A stretch of DNA of 5,520 bases from Oxalobacteraceae bacterium (GTDB lineage Bacteria > Pseudomonadota > Gammaproteobacteria > Burkholderiales > Burkholderiaceae_D): positions 1 through 5,520 of the forward strand of contig PKWO01000523.1 in the NCBI GenBank assembly GCA_003132085.1. The letters are read 5' to 3'. The position numbers and the translations under genes were made by a program. Within the stretch, counting starts at the first letter, position 1; every line of letters begins with the position of its first letter. Positions 1 through 5,347 of the stretch are shown here, piece by piece. Below the pieces are notes generated by a model, which saw only the letters and a list, made by a program, of their open reading frames with translations, searched no databases and had not been told where the DNA came from.

Positions 1-95
1 GCGGTACCTGTTTGCCCTAGCGTGCTGGTCGTGCTTAGAGGTGGATTTAGGGTATTGCCTGGTCGCTTGCCAAAAAGTGTATCGGATCGAAGCAT
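1..95 (-). CDS. Possible 5' end of a divergent gene, unrecognised product (runs off the window)
   Basis: On the minus strand an ATG at 95-93 follows a near-ideal Shine-Dalgarno AGGAGGT (99-105) with a spacer of only 3-4 bases. The frame stays open for 31 codons to the window edge, beginning MLRSDTLFGKRPGNTL and continuing into a Thr/Ser/Pro-rich stretch. I do not recognise the protein and see no domain. The case rests on the ribosome binding site. Against it, two plus-strand frames are also open here (to stops at 124-126 and 146-148), and third codon positions are much less GC-rich than in the confident genes of this window. If real, it would be transcribed away from the oxidoreductase gene across a shared spacer of about 180 bases. 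It could equally be non-coding DNA or the end of an upstream plus-strand gene. Confidence 0.3.
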   Translation of the reverse strand, partial: MLRSDTLFGKRPGNTLNPPLSTTSTLGQTGT

Positions 96-150
96 GTTAC
101 CTCCTGAAAATCTGTGCGCTTGTTAATATTTACGTGTACAAACCGTGAGC

Positions 151-167
151 CCAAAGAAGCTCTTTGG
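151..167. repeat. Perfect 17-bp inverted repeat in the spacer upstream of the oxidoreductase gene
   Basis: CCAAAGA (151-157), AGC, TCTTTGG (161-167): perfect 7-bp arms around a 3-base centre. It lies in AT-rich non-coding DNA about 110 bases before the oxidoreductase start codon. It could be an operator for one or both flanking transcription units, or a small RNA hairpin. No T-tract follows, so it is not a typical terminator. The structure is seen directly; any function is inference. Confidence 0.4.
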
Positions 168-268
168 TTGGTTCATGCAATTATCAAAAAGTTCAGAATT
201 TGTTACACATTATAAAAAAGCACGACCGTTCAAATTAAGGTATAGTCGTCAAAATTAAATTCATCCTT

Positions 269-272
269 GGAG
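269..272 (+). promoter_or_regulatory. Ribosome binding site fixing the oxidoreductase start
   Basis: GGAG sits 6 bases before the ATG at 279-281. An in-frame TTG at 267 overlaps this site and would add only four residues (METI), so ATG 279 is the better start. A possible -10 box TATAGT lies at 241-246, but no convincing -35 element is at the right distance from it. Confidence 0.7.
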
Positions 273-278
273 ACAATC

Positions 279-1310
279 ATGACCGCTGCCGCACTCAAAA
301 ATCAGCAATTTCGCCTCGCCGCCCGCCCAGTCGGAATGCCTAAATCGACTGACTGGAAATTCACCTCCGAGCCGGTGCGCGATCTCGCCGACGGCGAAAT
401 CCTCGTGAAAACGCTATATCTGTCGCTCGACCCGGCAATGCGCGGCTGGATGAACGACGGCAAGTCCTACATCCGTCCGGTAGCGATTGATGAAGTGATG
501 CGCGCCGGCGGCGTCGGCAAGGTGATTGCCTCGAAGTCGCCAAAATTCGCTGTGGGCGAGACGGTCTACGGCAGCATCGGGGTACAGGAATACTGGATAG
601 GCGCAGCCGACGACAAGACCGCCGCTTTCAACAAGGTGGACGGCAACGCGGCGCCGTTGCCGAAATATTTGAACGCACTCGGCATGCCCGGCATGACCGC
701 CTATTTCGGTCTGCTGGAAGTCGGCCAGCCGAACGCGGGAGAGACCGTGGTAGTGTCCGGCGCCGCCGGTGCGGTCGGTCAAACCGTGGGGCAGGTTGCA
801 AAACACAAAGGCTGCCATGTGGTGGGAATTGCCGGCGGCAAGGAAAAATGCGATTTCGTGGTAAACGAGTTGGGCTTCGATGCCTGCATCGACTACAAGA
901 ATGGTTCGCTGAAAGATGGCCTGAAGGAACATTGCCCAAACGGCGTCGACGTATATTTCGACAATGTCGGCGGCGATATCCTGGATACGGTGCTGACCCG
1001 CATTAACATGAAAGCGCGCATCATTATTTGCGGTGCGATCTCCCAATACAACAACACGACCCCGGTCAAGGGCCCGGCGAATTACCTGTCGTTACTGGTC
1101 AACCGCGCGCGCATGGAAGGCATCGTGGTATTCGACTATGCAGACCGCTACCACCTCGGCATTACCGAGATGGCCAAGTGGATGAAAGAAGGCACATTCA
1201 AGACGCGCGAAGACATAGTCGAGGGCATTGAAAAGTTTCCAGATGCGTTATTGATGCTGTTTGAAGGCAAAAATTTCGGCAAGCTGGTGTTGGAAGTCGC
1301 CAAGGATTGA
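279..1310 (+). CDS. NADP-dependent medium-chain oxidoreductase, CurA / PTGR1 (leukotriene B4 12-hydroxydehydrogenase) family
   Basis: A soluble cytoplasmic enzyme of 343 residues, close to E. coli CurA (345). Family members are zinc-free and use NADPH to reduce activated C=C bonds of enones and enals such as curcumin or lipid-derived aldehydes. The true substrate here is unknown. Visible signatures: LYLSLDPAMRGWM at about 46-58, GMPGMTAYFGLLEVG at about 135-149, the dinucleotide-binding loop AAGAVG at 162-167 in a Rossmann fold, YFDNVGGDILD at 226-236, CGAISQYN at about 251-258, and the C-terminal NFGKLVLEV. No zinc-ligand Cys/His set is present. The start is ATG 279, preceded by GGAG. It is separated from the downstream cyd operon by 190 bases with its own promoter, so it is probably a separate unit; no clear terminator follows it. 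Family is firm. Orthology to E. coli curA is plausible but not proven, so no symbol is given. Confidence 0.95.
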   Translation: MTAAALKNQQFRLAARPVGMPKSTDWKFTSEPVRDLADGEILVKTLYLSLDPAMRGWMNDGKSYIRPVAIDEVMRAGGVGKVIASKSPKFAVGETVYGSIGVQEYWIGAADDKTAAFNKVDGNAAPLPKYLNALGMPGMTAYFGLLEVGQPNAGETVVVSGAAGAVGQTVGQVAKHKGCHVVGIAGGKEKCDFVVNELGFDACIDYKNGSLKDGLKEHCPNGVDVYFDNVGGDILDTVLTRINMKARIIICGAISQYNNTTPVKGPANYLSLLVNRARMEGIVVFDYADRYHLGITEMAKWMKEGTFKTREDIVEGIEKFPDALLMLFEGKNFGKLVLEVAKD

Positions 1311-1342
1311 TTTGCCGGCCTTCCCTCTTGGGGGGCTCACCT

Positions 1343-1372
1343 TTATGCAATATTACGCAATGTTATGCAATG
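1343..1372. repeat. Three tandem 10-bp direct repeats, consensus TTAYGCAATR
   Basis: TTATGCAATA (1343-1352), TTACGCAATG (1353-1362) and TTATGCAATG (1363-1372) follow one another without a gap. They differ only at the fourth and last positions. The period is about one helical turn, so the three copies present the same bases on one DNA face. The array lies roughly 90-120 bases upstream of the TATAAT box of the cyd operon, where an upstream activator could bind. No known factor is assigned. The repeat itself is seen directly. Confidence 0.65.
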
Positions 1373-1401
1373 GGCCGTTAGGCAAGCACTCGCTAACGGT
1401 C
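1373..1401. repeat. Inverted repeat able to form a hairpin between the two transcription units
   Basis: CCGTTAG (1375-1381) is the exact reverse complement of CTAACGG (1393-1399), with an 11-base loop. One G-T and one G-C pair extend the stem outward to 1373/1401. No run of T follows on either strand. It is therefore either a weak, non-canonical 3' end for the oxidoreductase transcript or a protein-binding site. It directly abuts the tandem 10-bp repeats. Confidence 0.4.
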
Positions 1402-1419
1402 GATTGACCATCGCCGCCC

Positions 1420-1438
1420 CCAAATTTGGCGTTCGCCA
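1420..1438. promoter_or_regulatory. Two overlapping short palindromes next to the cyd promoter
   Basis: CCAAATTTGG (1420-1429) is a perfect 10-bp palindrome. It overlaps TGGCG-TT-CGCCA (1427-1438), a perfect 5-bp-arm inverted repeat. The second ends at the place where a -35 element for the TATAAT box would lie. They could be regulator sites in the cyd control region. Palindromes this short can occur by chance. Confidence 0.3.
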
Positions 1439-1465
1439 GCAAGAATTTCCAGATCATTCTATAAT
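1437..1465 (+). promoter_or_regulatory. Probable promoter of the regulator-cydPABX operon
   Basis: TATAAT (1460-1465) is an exact match to the sigma-70 -10 consensus, 35 bases before the regulator's ATG. At the usual 17-base spacing the -35 hexamer would be CAGCAA (1437-1442), a poor match to TTGACA, and no TG extends the -10 box. A good -10 with a poor -35 suggests dependence on an activator, which fits the repeats and palindromes just upstream. Initiation near 1472 would give a leader of about 30 bases. Confidence 0.5.
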
Positions 1466-1482
1466 TTCAGCAATTACTGAAA
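1465..1482. promoter_or_regulatory. Near-perfect 18-bp palindrome at the predicted transcription start: candidate operator
   Basis: TTTCAGCAATTACTGAAA reads as a palindrome with 8 of 9 base pairs matching; only C1471/A1476 breaks it. It begins on the last base of the TATAAT box and covers the expected +1. Its size and symmetry suit a dimeric winged-helix protein of the MarR/GbsR type, and the next gene encodes one. Bound protein here would block polymerase, giving negative autoregulation of the whole operon. The palindrome is seen; the identity of the protein is inference. Confidence 0.5.
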
Positions 1483-1500
1483 ATTAAGAAATCTGCGCGC

Positions 1501-2100
1501 ATGCATAATTTAAGTCCCCTCACCCAACGCTTTATCCTGCACTTTGGCGAAATGGGCAGCCGCTGGGGTATTAACCGCACGGTTGGGCAGATGTACGCAT
1601 TGCTGTATGTACTCGGCAAACCCTTGAATGCGGATGAAATTGCGGATTACCTGTCGTTCTCGCGGTCCAACGTCAGCATGGGGTTGAAGGAACTGCAATC
1701 CTGGCGCTTGGTAAAATTGCTGCACCTGCCCGGTGACCGGCGCGAATACTTTGAACCGCCCAAGGATATTTGGGATATCTTCAAGGCGTTGCTGGAAGAG
1801 CGGCGCCGCCGCGAAGTGGAACCGACGCTGTCGATGCTGCGCGACGCGTTGCTGGAGAATCCTGGCACCGACGCCGACGTCCACGCTCAGCAAAGAATGC
1901 GCGAAATGTATGACCTGATAGAATTATCGAGTTCATGGTTCGACGACGTACAGCGTCTGTCGCCGGAAACGCTGGCGTCGCTGATGAAAATGGGCTCGAA
2001 GGTGCAAAAACTTCTCGACGTGCGCGACAAATTTCGCTTCAAGGCCGGCCCCACGCCGGACAATACGGCCGGCGAAGCAAAACTGCCGGTTCCGGAGTAA
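1501..2100 (+). CDS. GbsR/MarR-family winged-helix transcriptional regulator, first gene of the cyd operon
   Basis: A 199-residue DNA-binding protein. The winged helix-turn-helix spans about residues 28-86: helix GQMYALLYVLGKPLN, then ADEIADYLSFSRSNVSMGLKEL with its recognition helix around 54-65, and a wing of LHLPGDRREYFEP around 75-86. This pattern is typical of the GbsR branch of the MarR superfamily. A basic, probably helical linker (EERRRREVEP) and a helical C-terminal half, likely for dimerisation or ligand sensing, follow. The tail after about 182 looks disordered. ATG 1501 is the likely start: an in-frame stop lies at 1462-1464 and only a weak AAGAAA (1486-1491) precedes it. The stop codon is 5 bases before cydP, so it is cotranscribed with cydPABX. 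Context suggests it controls the oxidase genes through the palindrome at 1465-1482. Its signal cannot be read from the sequence. Confidence 0.9.
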   Translation: MHNLSPLTQRFILHFGEMGSRWGINRTVGQMYALLYVLGKPLNADEIADYLSFSRSNVSMGLKELQSWRLVKLLHLPGDRREYFEPPKDIWDIFKALLEERRRREVEPTLSMLRDALLENPGTDADVHAQQRMREMYDLIELSSSWFDDVQRLSPETLASLMKMGSKVQKLLDVRDKFRFKAGPTPDNTAGEAKLPVPE

Positions 2101-2105
2101 ACACC

Positions 2106-2360
2106 ATGCGCACACGCGGCAAGCCGTTCCAACTATCGCACTTCATCCGCCTGCCGTTCGCAGTCGAAGTTGCATTGGCTGTGCTGATTAAATTGCTGGT
2201 GCTGGCTTGGCTCTGGAACACTTTTTTCTCGGCGCCGCCCACCAAAAAGATGCGTCTGCCAACCGCACAAGTCGAACAGCACTTGCTGTCTTCTCCGCAA
2301 GCAGGCGACACCGCCCGTCCCCACTCTTCTTCTGCCGAGGCCATGCATGATCCCCATTGA
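2106..2360 (+). CDS. cydP: CydP, putative small single-helix subunit of cytochrome bd oxidase
   Basis: An 84-residue membrane protein with a short basic N-terminus (MRTRGKPF), one transmembrane helix at about 18-42 (FAVEVALAVLIKLLVLAWLW), then the conserved-looking FFSAPPTKKMRLPTAQVEQHLL segment. The tail is hydrophilic and Ser/His-rich. This arrangement, directly before cydA, matches the family called cytochrome oxidase putative small subunit CydP. Its exact role in the complex is not well established. The start is ATG 2106, with GGAG at 2094-2097 inside the end of the regulator gene and an 8-base spacer. The frame is open further upstream, inside the regulator gene, but that part is a shadow. 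The last 14 bases overlap cydA, which implies translational coupling and roughly matched production of CydP and CydA. I am sure of the gene; the CydP name rests on recognition of helix, motif and context. Confidence 0.85.
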   Translation: MRTRGKPFQLSHFIRLPFAVEVALAVLIKLLVLAWLWNTFFSAPPTKKMRLPTAQVEQHLLSSPQAGDTARPHSSSAEAMHDPH

Positions 2361-3897
2361 TGAAGTCGTCAACCTGTCGCGCCTGCAGTTTGCCGCTACC
2401 GCGATGTATCACTTCCTGTTCGTGCCGCTCACCCTCGGCATGTCCTGGATATTGGTCATCATGGAGTCGGTGTATGTAATGACCGGACGCGAGATCTACA
2501 AGGATATGACGCGTTTCTGGGGCAAGCTGTTCGGCATCAACTTTGCGATGGGCATCGCAACCGGAATTACGCTGGAATTCCAGTTCGGCACCAACTGGGC
2601 CTATTACTCGCATTACGTCGGCGATATCTTCGGCACGCCGCTCGCGCTTGAAGGCATGATGGCGTTCTTCCTGGAATCGACCTTCGTCGGTTTGTTTTTC
2701 TTCGGCTGGGACCGGCTTTCTCGCATACAGCATTTGAGCGTCACCTTTCTGGTTGCACTCGGGTCCAGCCTGTCGGCGTTGTGGATCTTGATCGCCAATG
2801 GCTGGATGAATAATCCAGTCGGCGCCGAATTCAACTTCGAGACCATGCGCATGGAGCTGGTCAGCATCGAAGCGGTCATCTTCAACCCGGTAGCCCAGGT
2901 CAAATTCGTGCACACGGTTGCCGCCGGTTACGTCACCGCGTCAATGTTCGTGCTCGGCATTTCATCCTACTATCTGCTGAAGGCGCGCGATACCGCGTTT
3001 GCGTTGCGCTCGTTTGCGATCGCAACCGGATTCGGCCTGGCTGCCACGCTGTCGGTGATCGTGCTGGGAGACGAATCCGGATACACTGCCGGCGAGACCA
3101 ACAAGGTCAAGCTGGCGACAATCGAAGCCGAGTGGGAAACCGAACCGGCCCCGGCCGGCATCACGGTATTCGGCCTACCGAACGACAAGGAGCAGCGCAC
3201 CGACTATGCGATTAAAATCCCGTATATGCTCGGCTTGATGGCCACCCGCTCGGTTGACGAGCAGGTGACCGGCATCAAAGAACTCAAGCGCCAGTATGAA
3301 GGGCGCATTCACAACGGCATGCTGGCCTACGCGGCGCTGACCCGCCTCAAGTCCGGCGACAAATCACCGCAAGCGCGCGCCGCGTTCGATCTGCACAAAG
3401 CCGATCTCGGCTTCGGCCTGCTGCTGAAGAAATATACCCCCAATGTCGTCGACGCCACAGCCGCGCAAATCGCGCTCGCAGTCGACGACACGGTACCCAA
3501 GGTGGCGCCGATATTCTGGTCGTTCCGCCTGATGGTCGGCTTGGGGTTATTGTTCCTATTCATTTTCTCGTGTTCGTTTTACTACCTGGTGCGCAAGCAA
3601 CTCGCGCCGCAACGCTGGCTGCTGAGACTGGCCTTGTTCAGCATTCCGCTGCCGTGGGTCGCCGCTGAGCTGGGCTGGTTCGTTGCGGAATACGGTCGCC
3701 AGCCATGGACCATTTCCGGCATATTGCCGACCTACTTGTCGGCCTCGACGCTGCAACCGGGCAGCCTTTACTTCAGCCTGGCTGGATTCATCGGCTTTTA
3801 CACGTTGTTGCTGGTGATCGAGATGACGCTGATGATCAAATACGCGCGGCAAGGCCCCAGCAGTTTGCATGTCGGCAGATATCACGGTGAACCCTGA
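2347..3897 (+). CDS. cydA: Cytochrome bd ubiquinol oxidase subunit I (CydA)
   Basis: This is the inner-membrane subunit that oxidises quinol and carries haems b558, b595 and d, reducing O2 to water. It has 516 residues (E. coli 522) and aligns with E. coli at a constant offset of +3. The haem ligands are His22 (TAMYHFLFVPLTLG; E. coli His19), His189 (VKFVHTVAAGYVT; His186) and Met396 (FRLMVGLG; Met393). Acidic residues Glu102 and Glu110 in LEGMMAFFLEST correspond to Glu99 and Glu107 of the proton/haem site. Lys255 and Glu260 in KLATIEAEWE match the quinol-binding Lys252 and Glu257. GRQPW at 450-454, preceded by Glu448, is the family signature. The loop at about 250-390 is full length, so this is the long Q-loop type. 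The start, ATG 2347, lies inside the end of cydP with GAGG at 2337-2340. A 44-base gap separates it from cydB. No key residue is missing. Confidence 0.99.
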   Translation: MIPIDEVVNLSRLQFAATAMYHFLFVPLTLGMSWILVIMESVYVMTGREIYKDMTRFWGKLFGINFAMGIATGITLEFQFGTNWAYYSHYVGDIFGTPLALEGMMAFFLESTFVGLFFFGWDRLSRIQHLSVTFLVALGSSLSALWILIANGWMNNPVGAEFNFETMRMELVSIEAVIFNPVAQVKFVHTVAAGYVTASMFVLGISSYYLLKARDTAFALRSFAIATGFGLAATLSVIVLGDESGYTAGETNKVKLATIEAEWETEPAPAGITVFGLPNDKEQRTDYAIKIPYMLGLMATRSVDEQVTGIKELKRQYEGRIHNGMLAYAALTRLKSGDKSPQARAAFDLHKADLGFGLLLKKYTPNVVDATAAQIALAVDDTVPKVAPIFWSFRLMVGLGLLFLFIFSCSFYYLVRKQLAPQRWLLRLALFSIPLPWVAAELGWFVAEYGRQPWTISGILPTYLSASTLQPGSLYFSLAGFIGFYTLLLVIEMTLMIKYARQGPSSLHVGRYHGEP

Positions 3898-3941
3898 CCT
3901 CGGGCGCACTGTAAGACCCTCGCTTTAAAAAAGGAAAACCC

Positions 3942-5084
3942 ATGCCATTCGATTATGAGAGTTTGAAGGTGATCTGGTGGGCCTTTGTCGGCGTGCTGCT
4001 CATCGGCTTCGCGCTGACCGACGGTTTTGATTTTGGCGTCGGTATGCTATTGCCGTTCGTCGGCAAAACCGACGATGAACGACGGGTACTCATCAACTCA
4101 ATCGGCGCCACCTGGGAGGGCAACCAGACTTGGTTCATTACCGCCGGCGGCGCTACCTTTGCGGCGTGGCCGTTGGTATATGGAGCCGCATTCTCCGGCT
4201 TCTACATGGCCTTGATGCTGCTGCTGTTTTCATTGTTTTTTCGCCCGGTCGGGTTCGACTACCGCAACAAGCTGTCTGATCAGCGCTGGCGTAGCGCCTG
4301 GGATTGGGCGTTGTTTATCGGCGGATTGGTGCCGCCGCTGATTTTCGGGGTCGCCTTCGGCAATTTGCTGCTCGGCGTCCCGTTCCACTACGACGATACG
4401 ATGCGAGTCGAATATACCGGCAGCTTCCTGGCGTTGCTCAATCCGTTCGGGCTGTGCGCAGGCGTCGTCAGCGTCGCCATGCTGGTCATGCACGGCGCGG
4501 CTTATCTGCAGGTCAAGACCGAGGGCGCCATCGCGGCCCGGGCGCGCAAGGCAGCCGGCATTGCCGCGGCGATCACTATCGCGGCTTTCACGCTGGCCGG
4601 GTTGTGGATCGCCTTCGGCACGGCCGGCTACCGCATCACCGCGATGCCGGACGCCAACACCGCTTTCATGCCGCTGGCAAAGACCGTGAGCAGCGCGCCC
4701 GGCGCATGGTTGAACAACTACGCGCGCTGGCCGGCCGCCATGCTGTTCCCGCTGCTGGCAATTGCCGGCGCGTTGTTGTGCATGTTATTCAGCCGTTTGC
4801 AGAAATCAATGCCGGCGTTCCTTGCCAGCGGACTATCGACGGCCTGCATCATTGTGACCGCAGGCGTATCACTGTTTCCATTCATCATGCCGTCTTCAAG
4901 CGATCCGAACAGCAGCCTGACCGTGTGGGATGCAGTATCCAGCTACAAGACGCTGGGCATCATGTTTTGGGCGGTAGTCATCATGCTGCCGATTATCATC
5001 ATGTACACGACGTGGGTGTATCGCATCATGCGCGGCAAGGTCACGCTTGCCTATATCCGCGAAAACAACCATACCGCTTATTAG
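3942..5084 (+). CDS. cydB: Cytochrome bd ubiquinol oxidase subunit II (CydB)
   Basis: The second large membrane subunit of the bd oxidase. It pairs with CydA and supports assembly of the haem b595/d site and proton delivery; it binds no haem through its own ligands. It has 380 residues (E. coli 379) and is hydrophobic throughout, consistent with the family's eight helices. Signatures: LTDGFDFGVGMLLPFVG at about 25-41 and ATWEGNQTWFITAGGATFAAWP at about 56-77, with Trp58 at E. coli Trp57. The position of E. coli Asp58 is Glu59 here, a conservative change. FGNLLLGVPFH and a KTVSSAPGAWLNNYARWP loop follow, and the C-terminal helix leads to MYTTWVYRIMRGKV. The start is ATG 3942, with AAGGA at 3931-3935 and a 6-base spacer. 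The last codons overlap the ribosome binding site of cydX. Confidence 0.99.
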   Translation: MPFDYESLKVIWWAFVGVLLIGFALTDGFDFGVGMLLPFVGKTDDERRVLINSIGATWEGNQTWFITAGGATFAAWPLVYGAAFSGFYMALMLLLFSLFFRPVGFDYRNKLSDQRWRSAWDWALFIGGLVPPLIFGVAFGNLLLGVPFHYDDTMRVEYTGSFLALLNPFGLCAGVVSVAMLVMHGAAYLQVKTEGAIAARARKAAGIAAAITIAAFTLAGLWIAFGTAGYRITAMPDANTAFMPLAKTVSSAPGAWLNNYARWPAAMLFPLLAIAGALLCMLFSRLQKSMPAFLASGLSTACIIVTAGVSLFPFIMPSSSDPNSSLTVWDAVSSYKTLGIMFWAVVIMLPIIIMYTTWVYRIMRGKVTLAYIRENNHTAY

Positions 5085-5095
5085 GAGCCTGCACA

Positions 5096-5266
5096 ATGTG
5101 GTACTTCACCTGGATACTCGGCCTCGGGCTGGCACTGGCGTTCGGCATCATCAACGTGATGTGGCTGGAAGCAAACTATGCGTTCGGCATTCGCGACGAA
5201 GCGCAAACCATGGAACGCTTTGTAAAAGCACGCGAACGCAGCGCGGACGACGCGCCTGCATCGTGA
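5096..5266 (+). CDS. cydX: Cytochrome bd oxidase small subunit CydX
   Basis: A 56-residue single-helix protein starting MWYFTWILGLGLALAFGIINVMWLE, nearly the same pattern as E. coli CydX (MWYFAWILG...). CydX binds CydA in the membrane and stabilises the haems and oxidase activity. The helix covers about residues 4-23. The hydrophilic tail of about 30 residues (from EANYAFGIRDEAQ, ending RERSADDAPAS) is longer than in the 37-residue E. coli protein. Start ATG 5096 has AGGAG (5083-5087) overlapping the cydB stop with an 8-base spacer; only 11 bases separate the two genes. The same frame is open far upstream inside cydB, but that part is an Arg/His-rich shadow. It is the last gene of the operon, 33 bases before the terminator hairpin. 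Confidence 0.96.
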   Translation: MWYFTWILGLGLALAFGIINVMWLEANYAFGIRDEAQTMERFVKARERSADDAPAS

Positions 5267-5299
5267 CAGGAATTAGCGCGTTGTGAAAGCGCAGATGAC

Positions 5300-5335
5300 A
5301 AAAAAAATGCTGCCCACTATCGGCAGCATTTTTTT
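5300..5335. terminator. Bidirectional intrinsic terminator between cydX and efp
   Basis: ATGCTGCC (5307-5314) pairs perfectly with GGCAGCAT (5322-5329) around the 7-base loop CACTATC. The run of A before it (5300-5307) and the run of T after it (5329-5335) add A-T pairs to the stem and supply a U-tract on either strand. It therefore ends the plus-strand cyd operon, and equally the minus-strand efp transcript whose stop codon is at 5350-5348. Confidence 0.93.
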
Positions 5336-5347
5336 ATTCCAGGTGAT

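Noticed and set aside
191..206. Possible second copy of the cyd palindrome upstream of the oxidoreductase (TTCAGAATTTG)
   Set aside because: Only one half resembles the 18-bp palindrome, the spacing differs by a base and the second arm is absent, so shared regulation cannot be claimed.
414..1046. Minus-strand open frame of about 210 codons opposite the oxidoreductase gene
   Set aside because: It lies wholly within a well-supported plus-strand gene, has no recognisable domain and no clear ribosome binding site; it mirrors the codon bias of the real gene.
1313..1340. Possible terminator just after the oxidoreductase gene (CCCTCTTGGGG region)
   Set aside because: The stem is only about three pairs and no T-run follows; it is not a credible intrinsic terminator.
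1935..2105. Upstream in-frame extension of cydP inside the regulator gene
   Set aside because: The extension is basic and out of frame with the regulator. ATG 2106 has a good GGAG site and gives the expected short N-terminus before the single helix.
2188..2913. Minus-strand open frame of about 241 codons across cydP and the start of cydA
   Set aside because: It opposes two strongly supported genes and has the His/Arg/Asp-rich composition of an antisense shadow of membrane-protein codons.
3898..3941. 44-base gap between cydA and cydB as a possible separate promoter or attenuator
   Set aside because: It holds a normal AAGGA ribosome binding site but no -10/-35 pair or stable hairpin that I can see.
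4116..4118. CydB Glu59 where E. coli has Asp58, as a possible functional defect
   Set aside because: Glu keeps the acidic side chain, and to my knowledge occurs at this position in other CydB-family proteins, so it is not evidence of altered function.
4304..5095. Long plus-strand open frame inside cydB that runs on into cydX
   Set aside because: Its translation is Arg/His-rich and hydrophilic, as expected of a GC-rich gene read out of frame. cydB in the other frame is an unmistakable full-length match. Only the final part from ATG 5096 (cydX) is real.
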